NCBI RefSeq assembly: GCF_001468065.1
Contig: NZ_LNYZ01000013.1
Coordinates: 489,118 to 553,117 of the forward strand
DNA: 64,000 nt
Source: Legionella steigerwaltii
GTDB lineage: Bacteria; Pseudomonadota; Gammaproteobacteria; Legionellales; Legionellaceae
Direction: 5' to 3'
Part shown: positions 8,879 to 17,517 of the stretch, one piece after another
How positions within the stretch are numbered: position 1 is the stretch's first letter
Layout: each line of letters starts with the position of its first letter
Position numbers and translations under genes: made by a program
Notes under the pieces: generated by a model
The model's input: only the letters and a program-made list of their open reading frames with translations
What the model was told of the DNA's origin: nothing
Databases searched by the model: none

Positions 8879-9265
8879 TTAATAGATCTCACTGCCATTA
8901 TCTGCAACAACACGTGTATGTTTACCATAAATTACAAGAATTTTTTGTTTGGCTTTTAGTTTGAGATCTTCTGATTGAACTACAGAAATAATTCCTCCTG
9001 AATTTAATTTAATAACGTATTCAACACCACGTGTCTGGCTATAACCATTATCAACAAAACCATTGTTTGTGTTTTTAGACATATTATTCATGTTTCGATG
9101 TAAATTCACAGGGCGTTTAGAAATAATCATCCCCGGAATTACTTTTTTAACTTTGCCAACTTCGCTTGTATCATACTCACCAGGAGGTAATGCTTTATTG
9201 CAGCTTAATAAAATCAAGCCAAAAAGTATTACAAAAACAGATTTGAATAGGTTTTTTCGATTCAT
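8879..9265 (-). CDS. SlyB-like outer-membrane lipoprotein, glycine zipper missing
   Basis: The protein has 128 residues starting at MNRKNLFK, with a lipoprotein signal ending LILLSCN (Cys about 21). The mature part reads like the two ends of SlyB/PcP-family lipoproteins: VKKVIPGMIISKRPVN at the front, and YVIKLNSGGIISVVQ plus ILVIYGKHTRVVAD at the back. The long glycine-zipper segment that normally joins them is absent. It is replaced by an asparagine-rich linker (NMNNMSKNTNNG). A longer in-frame start at 9364 would add 33 residues ahead of the signal peptide and is rejected. Its function in envelope integrity is inferred only from the family. Confidence 0.7.
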   Translation of the reverse strand: MNRKNLFKSVFVILFGLILLSCNKALPPGEYDTSEVGKVKKVIPGMIISKRPVNLHRNMNNMSKNTNNGFVDNGYSQTRGVEYVIKLNSGGIISVVQSEDLKLKAKQKILVIYGKHTRVVADNGSEIY

Positions 9266-9404
9266 AAGGCTTAAACTCCAGTTTGGAACATGACCGAAAT
9301 AATAGCCCTTAAGGTATATAACTGTGAGATTATCTTCCAGTATATGGGGAATTATTTGTGTCACGTTATTAATTTAATTTGGCCGCACGAAGTATAACCG
9401 AGAA

Positions 9405-10169
9405 TTAAATTATTTTTAACAGTTCATCTAATAAACTGCTAGCTCCTATGCGAAACCAGCTTTTATTAATTTGCTTTCCGATTATTAGTTCTGAAAGCAT
9501 CGCATAATTGCATGCATCCTGTGGCTTTTTAATGCCACCAGAAACCTTAATACCACAGTCTGGTCTTGTATCTCTAATAGCACTTAAAATAGCAAATACT
9601 GCAGGTAAAGATGCTCCAAAAGCTATTTTACCGGTAGATGTTTTAAGAAAATCACAACCTGAATCAATTAACTCTTTACTTACCGTATAAATAGTTTGCA
9701 TGTCAGGAAAAGCGCCAGTTTCTAAAATAATTTTTAAAACAAGATTGTGTTGCTTGCATAATTTTGAAACAGCTTGACATTGGTTTATTGCTTCTTGCTT
9801 TTGTCCTTGTAAATACAAATGATAGGGAAGCACATAATCAATTTCAGCTACACCGAATTCCATGGCTTTTTCGATAGATGCAAGAGAGAAATCTAATTCG
9901 TCATTTCCTTGAGGAAAGTTGATGACGGTTGCTAAGGGAATGGTATTTTGTGAAGAAAATTGCTTCAGATGCTGTAAGTAAATACATAGTGCAGCCACAT
10001 GATTCAGATTTGCATTCTGTTTTAGTTGAGTTAATGATCCGGTGCTTGCATGCTCATCCAATAAAGTGAGATCAATTGTGTGAATGAGTTGCTTGGCTGT
10101 TATGGTTGTATGAGGATAGCTGCCAAGCAACGCATGCATGACCTCGTTAAAATGGGTCTCTAAAGTCAC
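9405..10169 (-). CDS. deoC: Deoxyribose-phosphate aldolase
   Basis: The protein has 254 residues. DeoC cleaves 2-deoxyribose 5-phosphate to glyceraldehyde 3-phosphate and acetaldehyde, feeding deoxynucleoside carbon into glycolysis. It has the TIM-barrel signatures IDLTLLD near residue 30, the Schiff-base lysine in FLKTSTGKIAFGAS, and IKVSGGIKKPQDA with the second lysine. The start overlaps the stop of the purine nucleoside phosphorylase gene by four bases, so the two form an operon for nucleoside salvage together with cdd just upstream. Confidence 0.95.
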   Translation of the reverse strand: MTLETHFNEVMHALLGSYPHTTITAKQLIHTIDLTLLDEHASTGSLTQLKQNANLNHVAALCIYLQHLKQFSSQNTIPLATVINFPQGNDELDFSLASIEKAMEFGVAEIDYVLPYHLYLQGQKQEAINQCQAVSKLCKQHNLVLKIILETGAFPDMQTIYTVSKELIDSGCDFLKTSTGKIAFGASLPAVFAILSAIRDTRPDCGIKVSGGIKKPQDACNYAMLSELIIGKQINKSWFRIGASSLLDELLKII

Positions 10170-11005
10170 TTTAAGCTCGCAATATATTGTTTTAGGATAA
10201 GATTCAACTTTTCGGCGGCGCTCTCCGCCATTGCAACGACTGAGTCATGACTATGGGCTGTTTTTGAAAGACCAGTCGCATAATTAGTAATCATGGCGAT
10301 TACTGCTACATGCATGGAGCAGTGATTTGCTACTAAGACTTCCGGAACTGTAGACATTCCCACTGCATCTGCTCCCCAAAGTTTAAATGCTCTAATTTCT
10401 GCAGCTGTTTCATAGTTTGGGCCTAATACGGAGATGTAAACTCCTTCTGTAAGTTTGATTGAATTTTTTGCTGCAATTGATAATAAGTCACAGCGCATTT
10501 GTTTATCGTATGCATTGTCCAAAGGATAAAATCTGGGGCCAAATTCATCATCATTAGGACCCATAAGTGGATTAATCGGTTGTAAATTAATATGGTCGGA
10601 AATGAGCATCAATTCTCCAGGGCCTACATCTTCTCTTAATGAGCCAGAGGCATTGGTTGCAATAAAATAATCGCATCCTAGAAGTTTCAAAGTACGTATA
10701 TAGGTTTTAACTGTTTCATAGTTCTCTAAACCTTCATATGTATGAGCTCGGCCTTGCAAACAGACAACACCTACATTGTTACAATATCCAAGAATTAAAT
10801 TACCACCATGTCCATGTACAGTAACTTTGGGAAACCCAGGTAACTCTTCATAATTGATACGTATTGAATCGTTCAGCTCATCGGCAAACTTACCTAGTCC
10901 TGATCCCAAAACCACACCAATAGTTGGCTTAAATGAAGGATATAATTTTTTGATATAGTTTGCTGCTAAATGAGCGTAGTTCTGCTTTGTTGCAGTATTT
11001 GTCAT
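10166..11005 (-). CDS. punA: Purine nucleoside phosphorylase (PNP-II type)
   Basis: The protein has 279 residues. It splits purine (deoxy)nucleosides with phosphate into base and (deoxy)ribose 1-phosphate. Family landmarks are GVVLGSGLGKFADEL (phosphate loop), VHGHGGNLILG (catalytic His), QGRAHTYEG, and the base-binding stretch GVYISVLGPNYETAAEI with VGMSTVPEV and ITNYATG. This places it in the trimeric PNP class (XapA/PunA type) and not the E. coli DeoD hexamers. deoC overlaps its 3' end and cdd lies 57 bases upstream on the same strand, completing a salvage block. The gene symbol is by class and less certain than the function. Confidence 0.92.
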   Translation of the reverse strand: MTNTATKQNYAHLAANYIKKLYPSFKPTIGVVLGSGLGKFADELNDSIRINYEELPGFPKVTVHGHGGNLILGYCNNVGVVCLQGRAHTYEGLENYETVKTYIRTLKLLGCDYFIATNASGSLREDVGPGELMLISDHINLQPINPLMGPNDDEFGPRFYPLDNAYDKQMRCDLLSIAAKNSIKLTEGVYISVLGPNYETAAEIRAFKLWGADAVGMSTVPEVLVANHCSMHVAVIAMITNYATGLSKTAHSHDSVVAMAESAAEKLNLILKQYIASLK

Positions 11006-11062
11006 ACAAATCTTCCTATTATATTAACTTAGAAAAAGCGGGTCTAAACTGTTTTTTCTAGT

Positions 11063-11464
11063 TTAAGGGTTAAAATCAAACTTAAAAGCCAGGGGTAGGA
11101 GTTCATCAATTTTTAGGCTACGTAGTATCGAATCTTTATTACATAGATGGATTATGGTATCCGGTGTTGAAAATTCATAAATCCTTTGCCTGCATGCACC
11201 ACACGGTGAGCACAAGGAATTTGATCCTGCAAGTATCACCATACTTTTAATACATTGCTCGCCTGCAGACACCATAGCAGAAATTGCTGAAGTTTCTGCA
11301 CATACTGCTAAGCTATAAGAGCTATTTTCCACGTTGATGCCGGTATATAAATTATCTTTATCCGTGCAAATACAACAAGCTACTCTAAATTTAGAGTAAG
11401 GTGAGTAAGAATGGGCAAGTGCTCGATATGCATTAGAAATCATTTTCGCAGTTTTTGGATCCAT
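11063..11464 (-). CDS. cdd: Cytidine deaminase
   Basis: The protein has 133 residues, the length of the small homotetrameric cytidine deaminases. The zinc and catalytic motifs are visible: CAETSAISAMVSAG (CAE, proton-shuttling Glu) and SPCGACRQ (the two further zinc cysteines). SPYSKFRV near the N-terminus is family-typical. It deaminates (deoxy)cytidine to (deoxy)uridine. I used the ATG at 11464; a TTG at 11476 would add four residues. It lies upstream of the phosphorylase and deoC on the same strand. Confidence 0.94.
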   Translation of the reverse strand: MDPKTAKMISNAYRALAHSYSPYSKFRVACCICTDKDNLYTGINVENSSYSLAVCAETSAISAMVSAGEQCIKSMVILAGSNSLCSPCGACRQRIYEFSTPDTIIHLCNKDSILRSLKIDELLPLAFKFDFNP

Positions 11465-11502
11465 AATAAATCTCAATAAAACAATAGATACTATTCATTC
11501 AA

Positions 11503-12330
11503 TTATAAAAGACTATTAGTAGTAAAACTATGTTCTCCCAAATTTTCCTCAAGTTTTTCAGCGTCAAGTAGTTTTGTAGATTTTAGAGATAATTTAGTTG
11601 GTTTATCACTTTGTCTATTAAATAAGCTGCTCCAACAGCCTGGTTCGGGTGTATCAGCATGGTCCAGAGCATTAGAGGGACCTAATGTATCTCCCATTTG
11701 AGCATAACTACCAGGTACTAGGGTTGGTTTATGATCTCCAAATGTGGAATTTAGCCAGAACTCGAATGCCAGCGCCCCAAGCCCTGCGCAAATGACTAGA
11801 GAAAAAATAGTAATTGGTATTGCCGCAGGCGGGAACACAAATATAAAAGTGGCTGCAATTGCAGTCACTAAAGATATAACACATGACGTTCTCGCATAAA
11901 ATAGATAAGCCTGCTGTTTGGGATAAGAAAAACTAGGATCATCCTGCGGTGGATTTTTTAATTTATGATGTTCTCCAATTGCCCATAGTATATTACCAAT
12001 AAGAAAAAGCCAGGCTGCTGGAGGAAATAGAGCAGGGATAAAAACCGCAGCAACACTAAGTATCGTTGCGCCGAACCCTATTAATGACGCAAGGAAAAAT
12101 TGTTCTTTAATCTGAGCAAAACCGTACCATTTACGATAGAGTTCTTTATGATCTGGGTGAAGAAGGCATGCAGTAAGCCATGACAGATAAGCGAATAAAT
12201 AAATTCCCAGCGAAACGAATCTGAAAATAGCCGATGCAAGTGGATGAGGTATATATTGGAGCTTTGATAGCAAAAAGCCAGCGAAGAAAAAAATACCACT
12301 TGCTTTATCTAACTTCTGAGCTACGGTCAT
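11503..12330 (-). CDS. Unknown multi-pass membrane protein with polar C-terminal tail
   Basis: I do not recognise a family. The 275 residues contain about six hydrophobic segments between residues 12 and 200, for example FFFAGFLLSKL, FAYLSWLTACLL and AAAWLFLIGNILWAIGE. A polar tail of about 75 residues follows. The tail ends in an acidic patch and hydrophobic last residues (EKLEENLGEHSF, then TTNSLL). That pattern resembles Dot/Icm translocation signals but is not proof of one. The gene lies alone, 38 bases upstream of cdd on the same strand and 127 bases after cpxA. It could equally be a resident inner-membrane protein. Confidence 0.6.
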   Translation of the reverse strand: MTVAQKLDKASGIFFFAGFLLSKLQYIPHPLASAIFRFVSLGIYLFAYLSWLTACLLHPDHKELYRKWYGFAQIKEQFFLASLIGFGATILSVAAVFIPALFPPAAWLFLIGNILWAIGEHHKLKNPPQDDPSFSYPKQQAYLFYARTSCVISLVTAIAATFIFVFPPAAIPITIFSLVICAGLGALAFEFWLNSTFGDHKPTLVPGSYAQMGDTLGPSNALDHADTPEPGCWSSLFNRQSDKPTKLSLKSTKLLDAEKLEENLGEHSFTTNSLL

Positions 12331-12456
12331 TGTAAATATAGTCCTGGTATCCTATAATCCTACGCATTGTACCTTAATTAGACAGGAAAAAACAGTTCGA
12401 TTTCATGGAATCAGATTGGGAAAATAATTATTCATTAACTGCTTTGTTATTTGTTT

Positions 12457-13863
12457 TTATATAGCCATAATTGAGTTTGATTCGGGTTTCTCTTTTTTAA
12501 CTAAGTGTGATGAACCTAGAATGATTCGAACAAGTAATCCACCATCAGGATTATTTAGAGCAGTAATTTCACCATGATGTAATTGAATCGCACGGGAGGC
12601 TATAGCCAAACCTAAACCATACCCACCAGTTTTTTTTGTTCTTGATGTATCTACTCTATAAAACGGATTAAATATTCTCTCTAGCTGATCTTCAGGAACA
12701 CCTGGTCCTTTGTCGCTAACGTCGATGTATACATGTTCTTTTGTTTCATCATATTTTAATGAAACGGTAACTTGTTTGGCAGCGGGTGAGTAATGCAACG
12801 CATTGCGAACCACATTTTCTATTGCTCTATGAATCAATCGTTCATCAATTAATAAGTGACACGACTCAATTATCCCAGCTTGGACTCTAGGCGTATCTTC
12901 ACCAACTTCATAATTAGCATCATTAATGATATTGAACAAAAGCTCAGAAAGATCGGTTTCAGTTAAATTAAGCTCGGTTGTTGATTTTTCTAAACGAGCA
13001 AAATCCAAAACCTCTGTAATTAAAACATTTAATCGGGAGCACTCAAGTTCCATGCGATTGAATTCGCTATCTGCTAGATGTTGTGTTTTATTGCGCCCCA
13101 GCTCAATAGCAATTTGCAGCCGAGCAAGAGGCGAGCGCAATTCATGAGAAATATCTTGCAGCAGTCTTTCTTTTGAATTAACTAAAGTTTCTAGTTGTTC
13201 TGCCATGCGATCAAACTCTTTACTCAATTGAGCAATTTCATCTTTATGGTGTCCTCTTAAATGTCCGACGCGTGTATTTAATTTTCCCGTTGCAATTGAC
13301 TTTGCCGCCATACCCAAAGATCGCAAAGGCTGAGTTAAATATCGCGATAATAAATAACAAATAAGTCCGCTAATAAATGTGGCTAAAGTAAGACGAATCG
13401 CTAGACCAGCCCAGGGTACACCAACAAAATGATAGATAGGTTTTTCACTAACCGCTGCAAGACGATAGAATTTTCCTGACGTTGATAAAATCTCATGGCT
13501 GACAATGAGTTTCCCTGATTTTAAAATGCCTTCATTCAGTTGATCTTGAAGCAGATTTTCTGCAACTTCTTTTACATTTTCTGGTGCTACCTGTGTCCCA
13601 ATAATTTCACCAGTACTGGATAACAAGTAAAGCGACATATGGCGGGAAATGCCGATTTTATTCAGCCATTTTAATAAAGCAGCTTGTCTCCCTGATTCAT
13701 AAGTTGCAACAGCGGCATTTGCATAGCTGTCCATAAAAAGTTGTTCTTGTGCAGGCAATGAGGATTTTTGCACAATATGACTGATGCCCCAGGCAGTGGT
13801 GAAAATAATAAGTATGGTGGCTAGCCAAAATGAAATAAAAATTTTCCAATATAAACTACGCAT
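12457..13863 (-). CDS. cpxA: Envelope-stress sensor histidine kinase CpxA
   Basis: The protein has 468 residues from the start MRSLYWKIF. It has a first membrane helix (about 8-28), a periplasmic sensor of about 130 residues, a second helix, a HAMP segment (RYLTQPLRSLG ... GKLNTRVG), the H-box DISHELRSPLARL, the N-box NVVRNALHYSP, and G-boxes DKGPGVPEDQ and GGYGLGLAIA. All catalytic motifs are intact. It overlaps cpxR by eight bases. A longer start at 13884 would add seven residues inside cpxR. In L. pneumophila CpxRA controls several icm/dot genes and effectors, so the pair is relevant to virulence regulation here. Confidence 0.92.
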   Translation of the reverse strand: MRSLYWKIFISFWLATILIIFTTAWGISHIVQKSSLPAQEQLFMDSYANAAVATYESGRQAALLKWLNKIGISRHMSLYLLSSTGEIIGTQVAPENVKEVAENLLQDQLNEGILKSGKLIVSHEILSTSGKFYRLAAVSEKPIYHFVGVPWAGLAIRLTLATFISGLICYLLSRYLTQPLRSLGMAAKSIATGKLNTRVGHLRGHHKDEIAQLSKEFDRMAEQLETLVNSKERLLQDISHELRSPLARLQIAIELGRNKTQHLADSEFNRMELECSRLNVLITEVLDFARLEKSTTELNLTETDLSELLFNIINDANYEVGEDTPRVQAGIIESCHLLIDERLIHRAIENVVRNALHYSPAAKQVTVSLKYDETKEHVYIDVSDKGPGVPEDQLERIFNPFYRVDTSRTKKTGGYGLGLAIASRAIQLHHGEITALNNPDGGLLVRIILGSSHLVKKEKPESNSIMAI

Positions 13864-14536
13864 TAAACATATATCCAAAGCCACGAACAGTCTTAACTAT
13901 AGGTTCGCCTTGAGGATTATCTCCTAACTTATTTCTTAGATTACTGATATGAACATCTATGCTACGATCATACGCAGTATATTTTCTGCCCAGGGCATAT
14001 TCAGTGAGCTCTTCTTTTGAAAATGCTTGTCCTGGTGATTTAATAAGCATCTCTAAAATATTAAATTCTGCATTTGTTAGTTCAAGATAATTGCCGGCCA
14101 TAGTTACATGGCGTTTGGAACAATCAACAACAATATTGTGCTGTTCGATTATCGGTCTTGATGTGGGAATTTTTTGAGTGCGTCTTAAAATAGCACGCAA
14201 GCGTGCTACAAGTTCGCGTGGATTACAAGGCTTGGGTAAGTAATCATCCGCACCAATTTCAAGACCTACGATACGGTCAATATCATCTCCACGAGCGGTT
14301 AGCATGAGAACAGGTGTTTCCAAATGCTCACGAATTGCTTTTAATACCTCAAAACCATTTAATTTAGGCAACATGACATCAAGAATAATTGCATCAAAAG
14401 TCTGATTTAAAGCTTTTTTTACGCCGCTTTCACCATCATGAACGCATACTGCATTAAAACCTTCGGGCACCAGGTATTGGGCTAATAAATCAGTCAGCTC
14501 TGTATCATCATCAATTATGAGAATATTACCATTCAT
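13856..14536 (-). CDS. cpxR: Response regulator CpxR
   Basis: The protein has 226 residues and is an OmpR/PhoB-class regulator. The receiver domain has IIDDDTEL, the phospho-acceptor Asp in ILDVMLPKLNG, and LTARGDD and LPKPCNPREL with the conserved Lys. The C-terminal winged helix reads FNILEMLIKSPGQ through VKTVRGFGYMF. Together with the adjacent CpxA-type kinase this is CpxR, the envelope-stress regulator. Its start lies only six bases after the corC stop, so cpxRA appear to be the distal part of the ybeZ-ybeY-corC operon. Confidence 0.92.
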   Translation of the reverse strand: MNGNILIIDDDTELTDLLAQYLVPEGFNAVCVHDGESGVKKALNQTFDAIILDVMLPKLNGFEVLKAIREHLETPVLMLTARGDDIDRIVGLEIGADDYLPKPCNPRELVARLRAILRRTQKIPTSRPIIEQHNIVVDCSKRHVTMAGNYLELTNAEFNILEMLIKSPGQAFSKEELTEYALGRKYTAYDRSIDVHISNLRNKLGDNPQGEPIVKTVRGFGYMFNA

Positions 14537-14542
14537 ACTTCA

Positions 14543-15394
14543 CTATGCCTTACGTTGATCAATACATTCCATTAACTTAATTCTTCTCGCATCTGCATTA
14601 ATAATTCTAAATTCAAAAGAATCAATCGTAATGGTTTCCCCTCGTGAAGGCAAATGACCAAAACTATTCATTACAATACCACCTATTGTATCATAAAATT
14701 CGTCACTAAAATCTGCATTCAGTTGTTCATTGAATTCATCAATAGGCATATGGGCTTTAACAATATAGTGCCCATCTTCATGTACTTTAAGATAAGCGTC
14801 TTCATCAATGTCAAATTCATCTTCAATATCGCCAATTATTTGTTCAATAATGTCTTCAATGGTTACAAATCCTGAGACCTCGCCATATTCATCCACAACA
14901 ATAGCCATGTGATTTTTGTTGCTACGAAACTCACTGAGCAAGCTATCCAGACGTCTACTTTCAGGAACAAAAGCAGTCAAACGACAAATATCTAACAAAT
15001 CAAAGGTGTCTAGATTAGATGATTGATAACGTAATAAATCTTTTGCGTGTAATATTCCTATGATTTCATCTGAATCTGCAGCAATTACTGGAAACCTTGA
15101 ATGACCAGTTTGAGTCACTGTTTTAATAATATCGCAGAATTCATCGTCTTGTTTAATGCTAACCATCTGATTTTTTGGCAACATGATATCTCGTACGCGC
15201 ATTTTGGAGAATGAGATAGCACCTTCTATCATTGCCAAAGTTTCAGCGCTAATAAGAGAGCGAATTTGAGCGTCCCTTAATAAACTAACAAGTTCCTCTT
15301 GATTCTGTGGCTCACCTTGTAAAAATTGTTTAAGGCGAGCAAACCACGTACTATTATCTTCCTCTTTATTCAAGTTCAATATCCTCTGCGTCAT
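14543..15394 (-). CDS. corC: CorC/YbeX CBS-domain protein
   Basis: The protein has 283 residues. It has a short N-terminal region, paired CBS domains at about 65-185 (VRDIMLPKNQMVSI; GHSRFPVI; IIGILHAKDLL; MAIVVDEYGEVSGFVTIED), and a C-terminal CorC/HlyC domain (GHYIVKAHMPIDEFNE). YbeX/CorC proteins are linked to Mg/Co homeostasis and, through their ybeYZ neighbours, to ribosome maturation. The start overlaps ybeY by 29 bases. The order ybeZ-ybeY-ybeX matches enterobacteria, but in E. coli lnt follows, whereas here cpxRA do. Confidence 0.92.
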   Translation of the reverse strand: MTQRILNLNKEEDNSTWFARLKQFLQGEPQNQEELVSLLRDAQIRSLISAETLAMIEGAISFSKMRVRDIMLPKNQMVSIKQDDEFCDIIKTVTQTGHSRFPVIAADSDEIIGILHAKDLLRYQSSNLDTFDLLDICRLTAFVPESRRLDSLLSEFRSNKNHMAIVVDEYGEVSGFVTIEDIIEQIIGDIEDEFDIDEDAYLKVHEDGHYIVKAHMPIDEFNEQLNADFSDEFYDTIGGIVMNSFGHLPSRGETITIDSFEFRIINADARRIKLMECIDQRKA

Positions 15395-15842
15395 AAGGAT
15401 TAGGAAACCCCAGTTCCGCTAACAATTTAATTTCAATAGATTGCATTATGGCTGCTTCATCATCCTTAATATGATCATAGCCCAATAAATGCAATATTCC
15501 ATGAATCAAAATCAATGCCCAATGGGCTTCTAATGTCTTATTAAGTTGTTTACTTTCTTCTAGTAATACTTGCGGACAAATAATAACATCACCTAAAAGT
15601 GAGCACTCAACTTGTATTTCAGGGGGCAATGCACTGGGAAATGCCAGTACATTAGTGGTCTTATTCTGTTTTCTGTATGTATGATTTAAGTAAATCATTT
15701 CTTCTGGCATAACCAGGCGAATTGTCAGCTCAGCTTCTTTTTGAAAATCCCTCAATGTTAGGTGTGCTAGACGTGTTATTTCATCTTCGCTAACTGGTAG
15801 GGATTCATCAGTTGCATTTTGAATATCAATATAATAACTCAT
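15366..15842 (-). CDS. ybeY: Endoribonuclease YbeY (rRNA maturation)
   Basis: The protein has 158 residues. The zinc site HGILHLLGYDH is the YbeY signature (three histidines), and NKTTNVLAFP and LGDVIICPQV are typical core strands. YbeY is a metal-dependent endonuclease needed for 16S rRNA 3' end maturation and late 70S quality control. It overlaps ybeZ by one base at its 5' end and corC at its 3' end, so it sits in the middle of a tightly packed operon. Confidence 0.95.
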   Translation of the reverse strand: MSYYIDIQNATDESLPVSEDEITRLAHLTLRDFQKEAELTIRLVMPEEMIYLNHTYRKQNKTTNVLAFPSALPPEIQVECSLLGDVIICPQVLLEESKQLNKTLEAHWALILIHGILHLLGYDHIKDDEAAIMQSIEIKLLAELGFPNPYDAEDIELE

Positions 15843-16519
15843 TATTTTTTTCCAGTTGATGCATTATCATAGCAGTCAACAATTTTAGATACTAACGGAT
15901 GTCGTACTACTTCCCGACTTGTGAAAGTATGAATACTAATTTCCGGTATTTTTTTGAATAATCCTACTGCATGGGCAAGTCCGGAATCAATACCCTTGGG
16001 TAAATCTACTTGTGTCATATCTCCAGTTACCACTGCCTTTGAACCAAAACCTATGCGAGTTAAAAACATTTTCATCTGCATAATAGTAGTATTTTGTGCC
16101 TCATCAAGAATGATAAATGATTCGTTTAATGTTCGTCCACGCATGAATGCTAAAGGTAACACTTCGATTATATCAGTTTGAATCAATTTCTGTGTTTCTT
16201 TAAAACCGATCATTTCATATAATGCATCATAAATTGGTCTTAAATAGGGCAACACCTTTTCCACCAAATCTCCTGGCAGAAAGCCTAATTTTTCACCTGC
16301 TTCAACTGCGGGTCTAACAAAAATCAATCTTTGTACTTCACCCTTTTCAAAACATTGTATGGCTTTAGAAACAGCCAAATAAGTTTTCCCAGTTCCAGCA
16401 GGACCCACAGCAAAAGTTATGTCAAAGCGGTCAATTGAATCGAGAAAATCAGCTTGTTTGTTGTTTCGTGCAACGATTGATTTTCGGCATAATTTAACGT
16501 GATGAACATTATGAATCAT
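15842..16519 (-). CDS. ybeZ: PhoH-like ATPase (YbeZ), short form
   Basis: The protein has 225 residues from MIHNVHHVKL. It has Walker A VGPAGTGKTYLAV, Walker B SFIILDEAQNTT, RPAVEAGEKLGFLPGD and LTRIGFGSKAVVTGD, all diagnostic of PhoH. The roughly 110-residue N-terminal RNA-binding-like part found in E. coli YbeZ is missing, so this is close to the bare ATPase. A start at 16636 would add 39 low-complexity residues unlike any PhoH N-terminus, so I do not use it. AAGGA lies about 13 bases upstream of the chosen ATG, which is rather far. It heads the operon and is divergent from the PHP gene. Confidence 0.88.
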   Translation of the reverse strand: MIHNVHHVKLCRKSIVARNNKQADFLDSIDRFDITFAVGPAGTGKTYLAVSKAIQCFEKGEVQRLIFVRPAVEAGEKLGFLPGDLVEKVLPYLRPIYDALYEMIGFKETQKLIQTDIIEVLPLAFMRGRTLNESFIILDEAQNTTIMQMKMFLTRIGFGSKAVVTGDMTQVDLPKGIDSGLAHAVGLFKKIPEISIHTFTSREVVRHPLVSKIVDCYDNASTGKK

Positions 16520-16681
16520 TATTTTTTGGTTTTCCTTAATGAAGTAATATATATTATCAGTATAGTATTTATTATACTTTTTGACCGTGCAGAGTATAAG
16601 CACGCAAGAATAGTGCAGAAAGCACATCTTCTGCAAGATTTATGCTACAATCATTCTTTTTTTTGATATAACACGAAACTC

Positions 16682-17506
16682 ATGATCGACCTTCATTGTC
16701 ATAGCAATTTTTCTGATGGAATCTTAAGTCCAAAAGAACTAATACAAAGAGCACAAAGTCAAAAGATAAGGTGTTTGTCACTTACCGATCATGATACAAT
16801 TGCTGGTTATTCAGCGTTACTTGATGCAGCTTCTGCAACATCAATTAAAATAATTAATGGCATAGAACTTAGTGTTCGCTGGAAAAAACATGAATTACAC
16901 ATTCTAGGTTATCAAATTAATCATACTGCAAACTTTCTCGAACTGATTAAGCGACAAAATCAAAGTAGAGTGGATCGCGCACAACAAATTGGTAGCGCTT
17001 TGGAATTGCTCGGTATTTCGGATGCTTACTTAAAAGCGCGTGATTTGGCAGGTCATGATCGAGTAGGTAGACCTCATTTTGCCCAACTTCTTGTTAATGA
17101 AGGTATGGTCAAAGATTTAGCCACTGCATTTAAACGTTTTCTAGGTAGAGGCAAGAGTGCCTATGTTCCTACTCCCTGGATTGGTGTTCAAGAGGCTGTA
17201 CAAAGCATTATTGCCGCAGGTGGTCAGGCAGTGATTGCTCATCCACTTAAATACGGATTGACGCGTTCTAAATTGCATGAGTTAATTAATGAATTTAAAG
17301 AGGCTGGTGGCGTAGGAATAGAAGTTGTTTCGGGGGAAATGACAGTAACTGAAGTTAATGAAATGGCTGCAATATGCCTACGTTTTGATTTATTAGCTTC
17401 TTCTGGGTCAGACTATCATAGTGATATTTCTTCGCGAATTAATCTTGGAAGTCAAAAACAACTACCAGTAAACTGTAGGCCTATTTGGTATGAATGGAAC
17501 ATCTAA
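16682..17506 (+). CDS. PHP-domain phosphoesterase (RNase AM / TrpH-YciV family)
   Basis: The protein has 274 residues. It opens with MIDLHCHSNFSDG, the first PHP metal motif (HxH), followed by LSLTDHDTIAGY, GIELSV, VGRPHFAQ, VIAHPLKYG and SGSDYHSD. This is the complete metal-ligand set of the YciV/TrpH group. E. coli YciV (RNase AM) is a 5'-3' exonuclease on short RNAs and also removes 3' phosphate from nucleoside 3',5'-bisphosphates. The next gene is a yciO homologue, and yciV-yciO-trpS adjacency is common in gammaproteobacteria. The promoter must lie in the 162-base gap shared with ybeZ. Confidence 0.9.
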   Translation: MIDLHCHSNFSDGILSPKELIQRAQSQKIRCLSLTDHDTIAGYSALLDAASATSIKIINGIELSVRWKKHELHILGYQINHTANFLELIKRQNQSRVDRAQQIGSALELLGISDAYLKARDLAGHDRVGRPHFAQLLVNEGMVKDLATAFKRFLGRGKSAYVPTPWIGVQEAVQSIIAAGGQAVIAHPLKYGLTRSKLHELINEFKEAGGVGIEVVSGEMTVTEVNEMAAICLRFDLLASSGSDYHSDISSRINLGSQKQLPVNCRPIWYEWNI

Positions 17507-17517
17507 CAGGGGACCTT

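Noticed and set aside
16520-16636. Extended N-terminus of the PhoH protein
   Set aside because: The 39 extra residues are Tyr/Asn/Lys-rich and unlike the known N-terminal domain. They probably reflect an AT-rich promoter region.
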